The notes: generated from the letters alone by a model not told the origin. A DNA stretch of 64,000 nucleotides from Acidobacteriota bacterium (GCA_021779935.1 JAJXZT010000049.1:62001-126000), one strand, 5' to 3'. Shown: positions 1 through 9,501, counted from the stretch's first letter. Numbers and translations: made by a program.

Positions 1-179
1 ACGAACACTTCGCGTCCGACTACCATCTCTTCTCTCGCTCGCTGGTGATCGTCAGATTCAAGGACGGAAAGCAGGTTGAGTACAAGACTCTTGAGAAAGC
101 ATGGGAGCTGCTCAATGACGACGAAGCACTGACGAAGTATGTTCAATCGGAAGTGCGCGACTATCTCCAGAAGAGCTAA
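1..179 (+). CDS. ArsF-like thioredoxin-fold protein (3' end only)
   Basis: This is the last 58 codons of a gene that begins before the window; codons start at base 3 and the stop is at 177-179. The readable tail (FASDYHLFSRSLVIVRFKDG, then a run ending DYLQKS) aligns along its whole length with the C-terminus of the next gene (FATEYQLYSRTLVLVKVRNG ... DYLSEKQHG), so the two are tandem paralogues. The pattern fits the ArsF-like family of thioredoxin-fold proteins found beside ArsG-type permeases. The CxxC region lies outside the window, so whether this copy keeps its redox cysteines cannot be seen. Confidence 0.65.
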   Translation, partial: EHFASDYHLFSRSLVIVRFKDGKQVEYKTLEKAWELLNDDEALTKYVQSEVRDYLQKS

Positions 180-201
180 TGGAAAGAATGCTGCAACGGG
201 A

Positions 202-702
202 ATGAAAGCCCCCACCATGTCGAAGAAATCATTGGTACGAACCGTTCTGCTGCTGTTCGTTGCCATAAGTATCGCCGTGCTCGTCGTGCAGGAATTTCAT
301 GCTCGCCATGTGGAGCAGGTGACGGCGGCTCAACCGCCAACCAAGTTTCCTCGGAATACCCGCGTGGTGGCTTATTTTTTCCATGCCAATCGGCGCTGTG
401 CCCCTTGTGTTCAATACGAGGACACGGCGCGAGAGGCCATCGAGGAGGCCTTCCCGAACGAACTACGCCAGGGCGTCGTGGAGTGGAAGTCGATCAACCT
501 CGCTTCTCCAGAAAACCGCCACTTTGCCACCGAATACCAGCTCTACTCGCGCACTCTTGTACTGGTAAAAGTCCGGAACGGTCAGCAGGTTGCCTACAAC
601 AATCTGATGGCCGGTTGGGAATTGATCGAAAATCGCGCCGCGCTGAAGAAGTTTATACAAGCCGCCGTCAGCGACTATCTCTCGGAGAAACAACATGGGT
701 GA
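202..702 (+). CDS. membrane-anchored ArsF-family thioredoxin-like protein
   Basis: A 166-residue protein with an N-terminal membrane anchor (about residues 10-30, LVRTVLLLFVAISIAVLVVQ) and an extracytoplasmic thioredoxin-like domain. The strand-plus-CxxC start is readable as VAYFFHANRRCAPCVQYED. Family knowledge: such proteins are annotated as ArsF-family (nitrophenyl compound nitroreductase subunit) partners of ArsG permeases. The exact substrate here is not shown by the sequence. I prefer the ATG at 202 because an upstream in-frame ATG at 139 lies inside the preceding gene; the ATG at 217 is another option. The stop overlaps the start of the next gene by 8 bases, which implies translational coupling. 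It is a tandem duplicate of the gene cut by the window edge. Confidence 0.65.
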   Translation: MKAPTMSKKSLVRTVLLLFVAISIAVLVVQEFHARHVEQVTAAQPPTKFPRNTRVVAYFFHANRRCAPCVQYEDTAREAIEEAFPNELRQGVVEWKSINLASPENRHFATEYQLYSRTLVLVKVRNGQQVAYNNLMAGWELIENRAALKKFIQAAVSDYLSEKQHG

Positions 703-1393
703 CACCTACTGGGTTGCCGCAACGACGGCCTTCTGGCTCGGTATTCTCACGGCCATCAGTCCTTGCCCACTGGCGACGAACATCGCCGCGATTTCATACA
801 TAGGAAAGCGCGCCGGCCGGCCACGCTATGTGCTCGCTACGGGCTCGCTCTACACGCTGGGCCGGTCCCTTGCCTATGTAATCCTCGGCGCGCTGTTGGT
901 GGCAAGCCTGCTGTCAATCCCCCGGCTTTCGAACTTTCTCCAAATCTACATGAACAAGGTGTTGGGGCCGGTGCTGATCATCGCCGGCATGTTCCTGGTT
1001 GATCTGCTGAAAGCTCCCAATGTGGGCGGAGCGGTAAGCGGAAAAATACAGGAACGGGTTGGACAGTCTGGCATGTGGGGCGCCGCCCTGCTCGGCTTGT
1101 TGTTTGCGCTGTCCTTTTGTCCGATCTCTGCTGCGCTTTTCTTTGGCAGCCTGATTCCGCTTTCCCTGAAATGGCAATCGAGTTTCCTGTTGCCGTTGAT
1201 CTACGGCATTGGGACGGCCATTCCCGTGTTTGGTTTTGCTGTCCTCATGGCCCTGGGAACGCAGTGGATTGGAAGTGCGTTCCACCGCTTGACCGCAATT
1301 GAGGTTTGGGCACGCCGCGTGACCGGCATCGTATTCATCGCTGTCGGCGTATATCTCTCGCTGACGTTCATCTTTGGTATCAGCGTCGGTTAG
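695..1393 (+). CDS. ArsG-family / CcdA-like membrane transporter
   Basis: A 232-residue polytopic membrane protein of the DsbD/CcdA transmembrane family with about six hydrophobic segments. Two symmetry-related cysteine motifs are visible: ISPCPLATNIAAISYIGKR near residue 27 and ALSFCPISAALFFGSLIPL near residue 145. In CcdA-type proteins such cysteines move reducing equivalents across the membrane. In the ArsG branch the protein is annotated as an efflux permease for aromatic arsenicals. The start is preceded by GGAG (in the end of the preceding gene) and overlaps that gene by 8 bases, so a thioredoxin-like partner and a redox-type membrane protein are made together. Substrate unproven; a generic thiol-electron shuttle is the alternative. 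Confidence 0.7.
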   Translation: MGDTYWVAATTAFWLGILTAISPCPLATNIAAISYIGKRAGRPRYVLATGSLYTLGRSLAYVILGALLVASLLSIPRLSNFLQIYMNKVLGPVLIIAGMFLVDLLKAPNVGGAVSGKIQERVGQSGMWGAALLGLLFALSFCPISAALFFGSLIPLSLKWQSSFLLPLIYGIGTAIPVFGFAVLMALGTQWIGSAFHRLTAIEVWARRVTGIVFIAVGVYLSLTFIFGISVG

Positions 1394-1444
1394 CGAAGCA
1401 TGCAGTCAGAAATTTTACGAATCATGGAAAGAGGTGCAATCAAT

Positions 1445-1816
1445 ATGAACTCCGAACAAAGACCCACTGTCGAACAAGTATTCAGCATGATGCTCAAAAG
1501 CATGGGTTCCATTCCCTCGGCGATTGAAAAAGCCACGCAAGTGGATGAAGAAGTGCTGTACGAGCACTTGCGATCGAAGGGATACGCGATGCCTGCCGAG
1601 GGCGCGCTCGACGAGGAAACGCGAACGCTGATCTACCTCGCCTCGGCGCTGGCGGCCAGCAGCAAGGCGTGCATTCAGGCCATGGCTAACAAAGCAAGAA
1701 TGCAACGGATCGCCCCCGAAAAGATATTGGAGACGGTTCGTATCGTGCGATTCGCCCTGGCGACCAAGGTGCTCGGCGACGCCGAACCAGTATTTGAAGA
1801 AGTACAGAAATTCTAG
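1445..1816 (+). CDS. small carboxymuconolactone decarboxylase-like (AhpD-fold) protein
   Basis: A 123-residue soluble protein. The segment LDEETRTLIYLASALAASSK, followed by a helix with one cysteine and then IAPEKILETVRIVRFALATK, matches the helical layout of the AhpD/CMD family (regulated by the run 'TRxLIxLAxALA ... ACxxAMxxKA'). The CxxC/CxxxH redox pair of true AhpD is absent; only a single Cys follows the helix, so peroxidase-type chemistry is doubtful. The ATG at 1445 is chosen because AAGAGGTG sits at a proper distance; an in-frame ATG at 1400 is poorer. It lies between the ArsG-like gene and the RND operon in the same direction. Confidence 0.5.
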   Translation: MNSEQRPTVEQVFSMMLKSMGSIPSAIEKATQVDEEVLYEHLRSKGYAMPAEGALDEETRTLIYLASALAASSKACIQAMANKARMQRIAPEKILETVRIVRFALATKVLGDAEPVFEEVQKF

Positions 1817-1922
1817 AAAAGCGTATGAATCGCCAGGTTGCCCGTCGCCTGCGATGCGGCAACCAGTCCGGGCCGCAGATGGCATTCGGACCGCAATGTG
1901 GTGACGCGCAAAGAGGACGCCT

Positions 1923-3002
1923 ATGAAGAAGCTTGACAGCAGTTATCTGAGATGGGGATTACCAGTTCTGATCATTATCGTCATGATGCTCTGGTTAGGC
2001 GGTAGCTTCCGCCGAGGGGCCATTCAACCCGGCAAGGTAAAGGCCGCCGAGGTTCCCTCCATTGGCTTGCCTTTGTACACGGTGACGATGGTCACCGGTC
2101 CGCAGATTGTGGAGGCGGTGGGCACGGTCCAACCGCAGTTAAAGACAACGGTGTCTGCGCGTGTAACCGCTAATGTCATCGATCTGCCGGTCAACGCCGG
2201 GCAACATGTTCGCAAGGGCGAGCTGCTGGTCCGACTGGATGATCGCGACTTGCAGGCAAAGGTACAGCAGGCGCGCGAGGCCCTGCGGCGGGCGGAGGCC
2301 ACAAGAGACCTGGCGCAGGCCGATTACGAGCGCGACAAGGAGCTGTACGAAAAGGCCGTTATCCCGAAATCCGAGTTCGATATCACGACCATGCGGTTGA
2401 AAACTTCGACCGCTGACGTTGCCGCTCTGCAACAGGCCTTGCACGATGCAGAAGTCACTCTCGGATATACCGTGATCCGCAGTCCCTACAACGCCACCAT
2501 TGTCGATAAAGTCTCCGACGTGGGCGACCTCGCAGCACCCGGAAAGCCTCTACTGACGATGTATGGGAGCGGACGTCTGTGGTTGGAAGCGGCCGTGCCG
2601 GAAGAACAAGCGGGCGATATTCACATCGGCAAGCCCTACCAGGTGCGTATCGATTCGCTGGACAAGGAGATGGAAGGGCACCTGGTAGAAATTGTCCCCT
2701 CATCCGATCCTTCCAGCCGCACCCTCACCGCTCGCGTCACCATTCCCCATAGCGAGAACGTGTTCCCCGGACTTTTCGGTCGGATGCTGATTCCCGCGGG
2801 TGAGCGTCAACGCGTGATGATTCCGCAATCGGCTGTCTTGCACGTGGGCCAACTCACCATGGTGGATGTCGATGAATCCGGCATGCTGCGCCGCCGCTCG
2901 GTGCAGGTCGGACGCCAGATCGGCGACCAGGTGGAGATTCTCAGCGGGCTCGTTCCCGGCGAGAAGGTTTCACTGGTTCCGCGAAAGGATCTGAACCAGT
3001 GA
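1923..3002 (+). CDS. RND efflux periplasmic adaptor (membrane fusion protein)
   Basis: A 359-residue membrane fusion protein that bridges an inner-membrane RND pump and an outer-membrane channel. An N-terminal membrane anchor (about residues 8-26) is followed by a lipoyl half-motif (VNAGQHVRKGELLVRLDDRD), an alpha-hairpin/coiled coil (about 100-170, rich in A, R, E and K), the second lipoyl half (VIRSPYNATIVDKVSDVGDL) and beta-barrel domains. AAGAGGA precedes the ATG. Its stop overlaps the GTG start of the pump gene, so the two are coupled. Substrate class cannot be fixed: no His-rich metal-binding stretch is visible. The neighbouring CDF exporter hints at metals. Confidence 0.9.
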   Translation: MKKLDSSYLRWGLPVLIIIVMMLWLGGSFRRGAIQPGKVKAAEVPSIGLPLYTVTMVTGPQIVEAVGTVQPQLKTTVSARVTANVIDLPVNAGQHVRKGELLVRLDDRDLQAKVQQAREALRRAEATRDLAQADYERDKELYEKAVIPKSEFDITTMRLKTSTADVAALQQALHDAEVTLGYTVIRSPYNATIVDKVSDVGDLAAPGKPLLTMYGSGRLWLEAAVPEEQAGDIHIGKPYQVRIDSLDKEMEGHLVEIVPSSDPSSRTLTARVTIPHSENVFPGLFGRMLIPAGERQRVMIPQSAVLHVGQLTMVDVDESGMLRRRSVQVGRQIGDQVEILSGLVPGEKVSLVPRKDLNQ

Positions 3003-6000
3003 AACACGATGGCGAAAGCTTGACGATACGCATCGTCCGTATTTTTCTGGAATCGCATCTTTCGATTGTGCTGATCCTGCTGGCGCTGGTCGCTGGCGGC
3101 ATCGCGCTGCTGGTTACGCCACGCGAAGAAGAGCCGCAGATTGTCGTTCCGAACGCAGACATCTTTATTTCTTATCCGGGACACTCGGCCGAGGAAGTTG
3201 AAAAACTCATCTCCTCGCCAATCGAGCGCTATCTCTACCAGATTGACGGCGTGGAGTACGTCTATTCGCGTTCGATGCCGGGACAGAGCATCATCACCGT
3301 TCGCTTCTATGTCGGACAGGATCGCGAACGGAGCTTGGTGAAGCTCAATAAATGGCTCTCGCAGAACGCGGACAAGATGCCGGCCGGTGTCACCGGTTAT
3401 GTGGTCAAGCCGCGTGAAACTGACGATGTACCGATTGTCACATTTACCCTTACCAGTCCTAAGCGCGACGACTACGAACTACGACGCATTGCGGAAGAAG
3501 TCCAGAACCGGCTGCAAGCCGTGCCGGACACGGGCATCAGCTTCATCACCGGCGGACGTCCGCGTCAAGTACTCGTGCGTCTGGATCCAGAGCGAATGGC
3601 GGGCTTCCACATTGCACCGCTGGATGTCTACCGCGCCTTGGCCGGGGCGGACAGCAACTTGCAAGCCGGTTCGTATGCCCGGGACGATCGCGATATCCGT
3701 GTTGAGACGGGAAGGTTTTTCGCCAGCAAACACGACGTCGAATCCTGCGTGGTGGGCGTCGCCGGAGACCGACCGGTTTATTTGCGCGACGTGGCCGACG
3801 TGACCGATGGTCCCGGCGAAGTAACCGACTATGTACGCTTCAGCCAGGGAGCCGCCTGGAACCTGAACAAGCATGCTGGTTCGGCAGGCACCTGGATTGG
3901 AAGTGCCAACCATCCGAAGCAGCCGTTGCTGTTCGAACAACCGGCCGTCACGATTGCCATTGCCAAACAGAAGAGCACGAATAACGTTACTGTCGCCCGC
4001 GCCGTCCTCGCCCGCATGGAGCAGATCAAGCGCGAGGTGATTCCGGACGACGTAACGGTAGCGGTCACCCGCAACTACGGCGTTACTGCGAATGACAAAG
4101 TCAACGAGTTGGTTGAGGGTCTTGTGGTCGGCATCATAGTAGTGATTGCGTTGCTGACCATCGGCCTCGGTTTTGCGGACGCAATGGTCGTCGCCGTGGC
4201 TGTTCCATGCGTCTTTGGATTCACGCTGGCCGCCAACTACTTGTTTGGCTTTTCCATCAACCGGGTCACCTTGTTCGCGTTGACGGTGGCGCTGGGTCTG
4301 CTGGTCGATGATCCAATCGTGGATGTTGAGAACATTCACCGCCACTTCAAGATGGCTGGCAAGGCCACGCGGGAGATTGTGCTGGAAGCCGTCAATGAAG
4401 TGCGGCCTCCGCTCATCGCCGCGACCATCGCGGTGATGATTTCTTTCTCCCCGCTGTTCTTTGTCACCGAGGAGATGCACGACTACCTGCGTCCCATGGC
4501 CGTCAATGTCCCGATGACCATGCTGATGTCGATGCTGGTCTCCTTCACCATCACGCCATGGCTCGCGTATTGGGTGATGCGCCGCCGCTACTTGCCTGGC
4601 AAGGACGGCAGGGTTCCCATTCAAGAAACGGCGGAAACCGACGTCAAGCAAATGTGGACCTATCGTTTCTTCCGTCCTCTGATGGAGCCTTTGCTTACGC
4701 GACGCAGGAACGCCTATATCTTTTTTGGCGTAATCGCTCTCGCATTCATCGGCAGCCTGATGCTCGTGGGCACCCGGCGCGTCAAGCCCAAGCAGTTACC
4801 CTTCGATAATAAGGACGAGTTGCTGCTGGTGCTGGACATGCCCAGTGGTACGAGCCTGGAACGTACGGACGCCGCTGCACGCGATTTTGAAAACTATCTC
4901 CGATCGGTTCCGGAAGTGACCGATTTCGAGTCGTACGTCGGAACGTCCTCGCCGTTCGATTTCAACGGAATGTCGCGACGCTATTTCCTGCGGCAGTCAC
5001 CCAATAAGGGCGACATTCGCATCAATCTGATTCACAAAACAGATCGCACTGCCGGTAGTCACGAAATTGCGTTGCGTCTGCGAAACGATCTGACTGCCAT
5101 TGCCCAGCGAGATGGAGTGAAGCTGAAGATCGTCGAACTACCCGCCGGTCCGCCGGTCATGTCCACCGTGGTGGCTGCGGTTTACGGCCAACCCGGTGAT
5201 CGCTACGAGGACCTGATCCACGCGGCACAAATCGTGAAGCATAGGATGCGGCAGGAACCCGGCATCGTGGACCTGGACGACACCGTCGAGGAAAACCAGG
5301 GAAAGTACGTATTCACCGTGGATAAGGCCAAAGCCGCGTTGAATGGCATTGCCACCGACGACATCAACCGCACGGTTCGGTTGGCTCTCTCTGGTGCGGA
5401 TGCCGGAACGGTCGCCATCCCAACCGAGCGAAATCCGCTCCCGATCGTGCTTTGGCCGGAGCGCGTGGACCGCTCCAGTACCGCGGATCTGTCGCGCATT
5501 TACGTGCGCGGGCAGAAGGGAAATTTGGTCCCGATCTCCCAGTTGGGAAGCTGGCATCAGGAGATTGAGAACAAGACCATTTATCACCGCGATTTGGAGC
5601 GCGTGGTGTACGTTACTGCGGAGATGGCTGGGCGGCCTCCGGTCGAAACCATTCTGGACATCCGGGCCGACCAACGTACGCCCGAGCAACTCGCGGCCGA
5701 GGGACACCCCGAGCGCGGCGCCAAACCGCGTCCTCTTTCTGGTCGCACCCTCTTTCACAAGGGTGGCGGGCTGCCTTGGGCTGTCGCCGATGGCATCACG
5801 GTCAAGTGGTGGGACGAGGGAGAGATGCGCCTCACCATGCACATCTTCCGCGACCTCGGAATCGGTTTCCTGGGCGCGTTGCTGGCAATCTACATTCTGC
5901 TCAGCCAGCAGACCGGATCGTTCCGTCTTCCCATCGTCATCATGATGGCCATTCCGCTGATGGTGATTGGCGTCATGCCGGGATTCTGGCTGCTCAATCA

Positions 6001-6442
6001 CCTTGGAACCCAGCAGGTCGGCGGCTATGCGGATCCGATGTTCTTCAGTTCGCCTGCCATGATTGGCATGATTGCGCTGGCCGGAATCGTCACAAGGAAT
6101 TCCATCATCATCGTGGACTTCGTGCACATTGCACTGGCACGCGGCCGCACGTTGATTCAGGCGCTGATCGAAAGCTGTTCGGTCCGTCTGCGTCCGATCC
6201 TGCTTACCTCTGGCGCGGCCATGCTGGGCGCCTGGCCAATCACGAAAGACTCGGTCTTCGCGGGCCTTGCCTGGTCGCTGATATTTGGTCTATTCGCGTC
6301 CACCATTTTCAGTTTATTTGTCATTCCCGTCGCTTACCACCTCATGTATGAAAAGCAACCGGGACACGGCCTGCCCGAAAACTTTCACTTGAGAGAACTC
6401 GGCACGTCATCTGTCGCGACGGAAGGTGCGAGAGAGTCATGA
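2999..6442 (+). CDS. RND-family efflux pump, inner-membrane subunit
   Basis: A 1,147-residue AcrB/MexF-type proton-driven transporter. The N-terminal TM1 (VLILLALVAGGIALLVTP) is followed by the large porter loop, which begins EEEPQIVVPNADIFISYPG. TM4 keeps the paired aspartates of the proton relay in GLLVDDPIVDVENI. A second porter loop and a C-terminal TM bundle (IALAGIVTRNSIIIVDFVH) complete the two-repeat architecture. It starts with GTG overlapping the adaptor stop, and its TGA overlaps the tolC-like ATG, so adaptor, pump and channel form one translationally coupled unit. It is longer than AcrB (about 1,050), with extra length in the porter loops. Hydrophobe versus metal specificity is unresolved. 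Confidence 0.9.
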   Translation: MKHDGESLTIRIVRIFLESHLSIVLILLALVAGGIALLVTPREEEPQIVVPNADIFISYPGHSAEEVEKLISSPIERYLYQIDGVEYVYSRSMPGQSIITVRFYVGQDRERSLVKLNKWLSQNADKMPAGVTGYVVKPRETDDVPIVTFTLTSPKRDDYELRRIAEEVQNRLQAVPDTGISFITGGRPRQVLVRLDPERMAGFHIAPLDVYRALAGADSNLQAGSYARDDRDIRVETGRFFASKHDVESCVVGVAGDRPVYLRDVADVTDGPGEVTDYVRFSQGAAWNLNKHAGSAGTWIGSANHPKQPLLFEQPAVTIAIAKQKSTNNVTVARAVLARMEQIKREVIPDDVTVAVTRNYGVTANDKVNELVEGLVVGIIVVIALLTIGLGFADAMVVAVAVPCVFGFTLAANYLFGFSINRVTLFALTVALGLLVDDPIVDVENIHRHFKMAGKATREIVLEAVNEVRPPLIAATIAVMISFSPLFFVTEEMHDYLRPMAVNVPMTMLMSMLVSFTITPWLAYWVMRRRYLPGKDGRVPIQETAETDVKQMWTYRFFRPLMEPLLTRRRNAYIFFGVIALAFIGSLMLVGTRRVKPKQLPFDNKDELLLVLDMPSGTSLERTDAAARDFENYLRSVPEVTDFESYVGTSSPFDFNGMSRRYFLRQSPNKGDIRINLIHKTDRTAGSHEIALRLRNDLTAIAQRDGVKLKIVELPAGPPVMSTVVAAVYGQPGDRYEDLIHAAQIVKHRMRQEPGIVDLDDTVEENQGKYVFTVDKAKAALNGIATDDINRTVRLALSGADAGTVAIPTERNPLPIVLWPERVDRSSTADLSRIYVRGQKGNLVPISQLGSWHQEIENKTIYHRDLERVVYVTAEMAGRPPVETILDIRADQRTPEQLAAEGHPERGAKPRPLSGRTLFHKGGGLPWAVADGITVKWWDEGEMRLTMHIFRDLGIGFLGALLAIYILLSQQTGSFRLPIVIMMAIPLMVIGVMPGFWLLNHLGTQQVGGYADPMFFSSPAMIGMIALAGIVTRNSIIIVDFVHIALARGRTLIQALIESCSVRLRPILLTSGAAMLGAWPITKDSVFAGLAWSLIFGLFASTIFSLFVIPVAYHLMYEKQPGHGLPENFHLRELGTSSVATEGARES

Positions 6443-7821
6443 AATCAGCAAGTCTATGCGTTCTGATTACCGTTATTACCGCCGGTTCGCTGCTGGCACA
6501 GCAGCAACCGGCGCAAAACCAACTCACGCTGAAGCAGGCGGTGGTGTATGCCTTGCAGCATAGCCCCGACTTGAAGATAGCAATTGTTGAAACCACAAAA
6601 CGTCAGGGAAATGTAACCACGGTGCGGTCTGCGCTGTTACCGGAATTGGATGTCGCCGGTGACGTTGGCCGCAGCCGCCTCGAACATGGTTATCCCGCTG
6701 GGGCGCCGCCATCCCTCTCGCGCTTTGCCCGGACGACCTATTCCGCCAGCGCCGACCTGCACATGCTGGCCTGGGATTTCCAGAAGACTTCGCTGGAACT
6801 GGGTGCGACGCGGGAACGGCTCTCGGCCTCGCAGGTTCTTGTCGACCGCAAGAAACAGGAACTCATCTTTCAGATTGCGCAGTTGTACTTACGGGCGCTC
6901 ACGTATCAGGATCTGTTGCATGCGGCGGACCTCACCCGCAAGAGCCTGACCTCCCTGCTCGACCGGACGAACGAACTGGTGAAGGCTGGCCGTGCCGTTC
7001 CGGTCGATGCCTTCAAAATCCAGACGCAGATCGCACAGATTGACAGCGATTCCGCCACCTTGGAAGCTGGCCGCCAGGCCACGCTCAGTTCCCTCGCAGC
7101 CACGATGGGTTATGTAGGACAACTCCCAGCCCTCGCATACTCTCCTGCAAACACGGCCACACCGCCGGCAACCACCGATCGGCAACAACTGGTGCAAAAC
7201 GCTTTGCAGCAGAGACTGGACTTGAAGGCTGCCATGTTCGATACAAAATCGGCAACCGATCTCGAGCGTGCCGCCCGTCGTTCCTACTGGCCGCGGATTG
7301 ATTTCCGTGCAGCCGCCATCCAGTACGGCGGAGACAATCCAGTGGGGTTCCCGACACTCATTGGCCGGCTCTTGCCAGGGCTGTCCGTACCGAGTCTCGG
7401 TACTCCCAGTGGCGTGAATGACTGGACAGTGGGACTGCACATCGGCGTGCCGCTGTTTGACAGCGGTCGTCGTAGCGGCCAGATCAAGGCAGCCGCAGCC
7501 CAGGCGGAGCAGGCTCGGCTTGCACAGCAGAAACTCAGCCTGAACGTCGCCCGTGAAGTGCAGACGTCCTATGCCGAACTTCAAAGCGCGCAGACGCGGG
7601 TGAAAGCCATGCAGGAAACCGTTATTCAGGCGCAGGAGATTCTGAAAAACGAACAAACGAAATATGCGGTCGGCCGCACCGTAATTAACTTTGTCCTGGA
7701 GGCCGAGTCTGGCGTGCTGAATAGCCAGTCTTTGCTCTCGCAGGCGCAGCGGTCGGAAGCAATCGCACAACTTGCGCTCGAACTCAGCACGGGGACCATT
7801 CAGCCGGATTCATTGCCGTAA
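6439..7821 (+). CDS. TolC-family outer-membrane efflux channel
   Basis: A 460-residue outer-membrane channel of the OEP/TolC family, the third component of the RND pump. A cleavable signal peptide (MKSASLCVLITVITAGSLLA) precedes the mature N-terminus QQQPAQ. The opening LTLKQAVVYALQHSPDLKIA is the typical first helix of TolC repeats, and the second repeat carries long Gln/Ala-rich helices (about residues 345-450) including an EAESGVLNSQSLLSQAQ-like segment. There is no lipobox. The ATG overlaps the pump stop codon by four bases. It is probably the last gene of the pump operon; the next gene starts over 100 bases downstream. Confidence 0.88.
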   Translation: MKSASLCVLITVITAGSLLAQQQPAQNQLTLKQAVVYALQHSPDLKIAIVETTKRQGNVTTVRSALLPELDVAGDVGRSRLEHGYPAGAPPSLSRFARTTYSASADLHMLAWDFQKTSLELGATRERLSASQVLVDRKKQELIFQIAQLYLRALTYQDLLHAADLTRKSLTSLLDRTNELVKAGRAVPVDAFKIQTQIAQIDSDSATLEAGRQATLSSLAATMGYVGQLPALAYSPANTATPPATTDRQQLVQNALQQRLDLKAAMFDTKSATDLERAARRSYWPRIDFRAAAIQYGGDNPVGFPTLIGRLLPGLSVPSLGTPSGVNDWTVGLHIGVPLFDSGRRSGQIKAAAAQAEQARLAQQKLSLNVAREVQTSYAELQSAQTRVKAMQETVIQAQEILKNEQTKYAVGRTVINFVLEAESGVLNSQSLLSQAQRSEAIAQLALELSTGTIQPDSLP

Positions 7822-7933
7822 GTAGTGCACGGCTTGACGTTTTGAAAACGGAGTGGCCGGCGCATACCGTTATTGGCAACGCAATACCAAAGGGGTGATT
7901 AGAGTCGTATTGCTTCGGACAAAACCTGATCAA

Positions 7934-8860
7934 ATGAAAATGCCACATACGCACCATCACATAGAAGACAACGACAGTCTCGACCTCCGCTTATGGGGCA
8001 GCATGGGACTGAACCTTGCGGTGACCGTTGTCGAGATCATCGGCGGCGTTCTCTCGGGAAGCCTGGGCCTGCTCGCAGATGCCGTGCACAACCTCAGCGA
8101 TATTGCGGCTTTAGGCCTGGCCATCGTGGCGCGCGACTTAGGACGGCGACCAGCCACGCACCGCTTCACCTATGGCCTGAAGCGGACTGAGATTCTCGCG
8201 GCACTTCTCAATGCTGTGATTCTGGGTGTGATCACCGTCTTCATTGTGCACGAGGCGATCACACGCCTGTTGAATCCTGTTCTGTTGTCGTCCAGAGTCA
8301 TGCTGCCGGTGGCGCTGGCGGCACTCCTCGCCAACCTCGGTTCCGTCTTTCTCCTGCGCAAACACGACGGAGACGATCTCAACGTCCGAAGCGCATTCCT
8401 GCACTTGGCGCAGGATGCTCTTTCTTCCCTCGTCGTGGTGGTGGCGGCGTTATTTGCGAAATCGCGCGTTGGCCCCTATCTGGACCCGATCGCCGCCTTG
8501 GTCATTGGGCTCGGGGTAGCCTGGAGCGCAGTTTCTATTATTCGGCAAGCTGTTGGAACATTGGTCGAAGCGACTCCAGCCGGCTTCCAGTTGGAGCAAA
8601 TGGTCCAGGAAGTAGGGCTACAATTCGATCCCGTGCAGATGCATCACGTACACGTCTGGGAGATCGGCTCGGGACAAACTGCGCTTACGGCTCACCTCTC
8701 GGTGCCGGAGATGAGCGTCACAAAAGCAGAGTCCCTTACAAACGAAATTCGCACTTTCCTTCAAGAACATTGGCACATACAACATGCCACTCTGGAACCG
8801 GAAGTAAACGGTTGTGGAAAGAGCGATATGTTGGGGGAATGGAAACCGATTTCGCTTTGA
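7934..8860 (+). CDS. cation diffusion facilitator (CDF) family metal exporter
   Basis: About 308 residues, six TM helices and a C-terminal cytosolic metal-sensing domain (ferredoxin-like, about residues 210-300). Metal-site motifs are intact: LLADAVHNLSD in TM2 and HLAQDALSS in TM5, the D/H pattern of Zn/Cd/Co exporters such as CzcD and ZitB. The N-terminus is His-rich (MPHTHHHIEDND). The protein exchanges divalent cations for protons. The start is uncertain: the ATG at 7934 gives the natural His-rich N-terminus, while an in-frame GTG at 7853 would add 27 atypical residues. It follows the RND operon, suggesting a shared metal-resistance role, and ends about 30 bases before the IS relic. Confidence 0.87.
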   Translation: MKMPHTHHHIEDNDSLDLRLWGSMGLNLAVTVVEIIGGVLSGSLGLLADAVHNLSDIAALGLAIVARDLGRRPATHRFTYGLKRTEILAALLNAVILGVITVFIVHEAITRLLNPVLLSSRVMLPVALAALLANLGSVFLLRKHDGDDLNVRSAFLHLAQDALSSLVVVVAALFAKSRVGPYLDPIAALVIGLGVAWSAVSIIRQAVGTLVEATPAGFQLEQMVQEVGLQFDPVQMHHVHVWEIGSGQTALTAHLSVPEMSVTKAESLTNEIRTFLQEHWHIQHATLEPEVNGCGKSDMLGEWKPISL

Positions 8861-8889
8861 GAGGGTTTTGAGGCTTGACCTTGTTCCTG

Positions 8890-9501
8890 GAATCCGTATC
8901 CCATAGCTGAAGGTACTTCGTATTGTTCGAACAGCGTCTCGCTGCAGGCGTTGTCCCAGCAGTTGCCTTTGCGACTCATCGAGGGCGTAATGCCACACTC
9001 CTTGAGCAGCTTGCTGAACTCGTAACTGGCGTACTGGCTGCCTCGGTCGCTATGGAAAATCAGTTCTGACTTCCTGTCTGGGCAGCGTAGAAACCAAGCC
9101 ATCCGTAGAGCATCGACCACGATCTCGCTGGTGATTTGCTCGCGCAACGACCAACCTATGATGCGGCGGCTGAACAGGTCCATGACCACAGCCAGAAACA
9201 GCCATCCTTCCTCGGTTGCGATGTAGGTCACGTCGCCGACCCACACCCGATTCGGCGCCGCCGTGGTGAAGTTGCGATCCAGGAGGTTGGGCGCAATCGG
9301 CAGGCCGTGCCGGCTGTCCGTAGTCGTGATCCGGAAACGGCGCTTGCCGCGTGCTCGGATGCCATTCCGCTGCATGAACCGTTGTACTCACAGCCGACGG
9401 ACAAAGTGTTCATGGTAGCCGGCAACGCTCACCCGTAGAACCCGGCACTGCACGCTGATCGGCCACACACACCGGTTCCGATAAATAAAGGCGTACTTCA
9501 T
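8890..9501 (-). pseudogene. IS3-family transposase orfB, broken
   Basis: Reading starts at ATG 9501 (MKYAFIYRNRCVWPISVQCR) and stops after 37 residues at a TGA (9388-9390), where a stretch of roughly 50-60 residues normally found in such transposases is missing. The same frame then continues with QRNGIRARGKRRFRITTTDS and the DDE integrase core: DVTYIATEEGW with its Asp, FHSDRGSQYAS with the second Asp, and NCWDNACSETLF with the Glu. After that Glu the sequence no longer resembles the family and the C-terminal 60 or so residues are lost. The catalytic triad is therefore legible but the protein is both interrupted and truncated. Confidence 0.82.
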
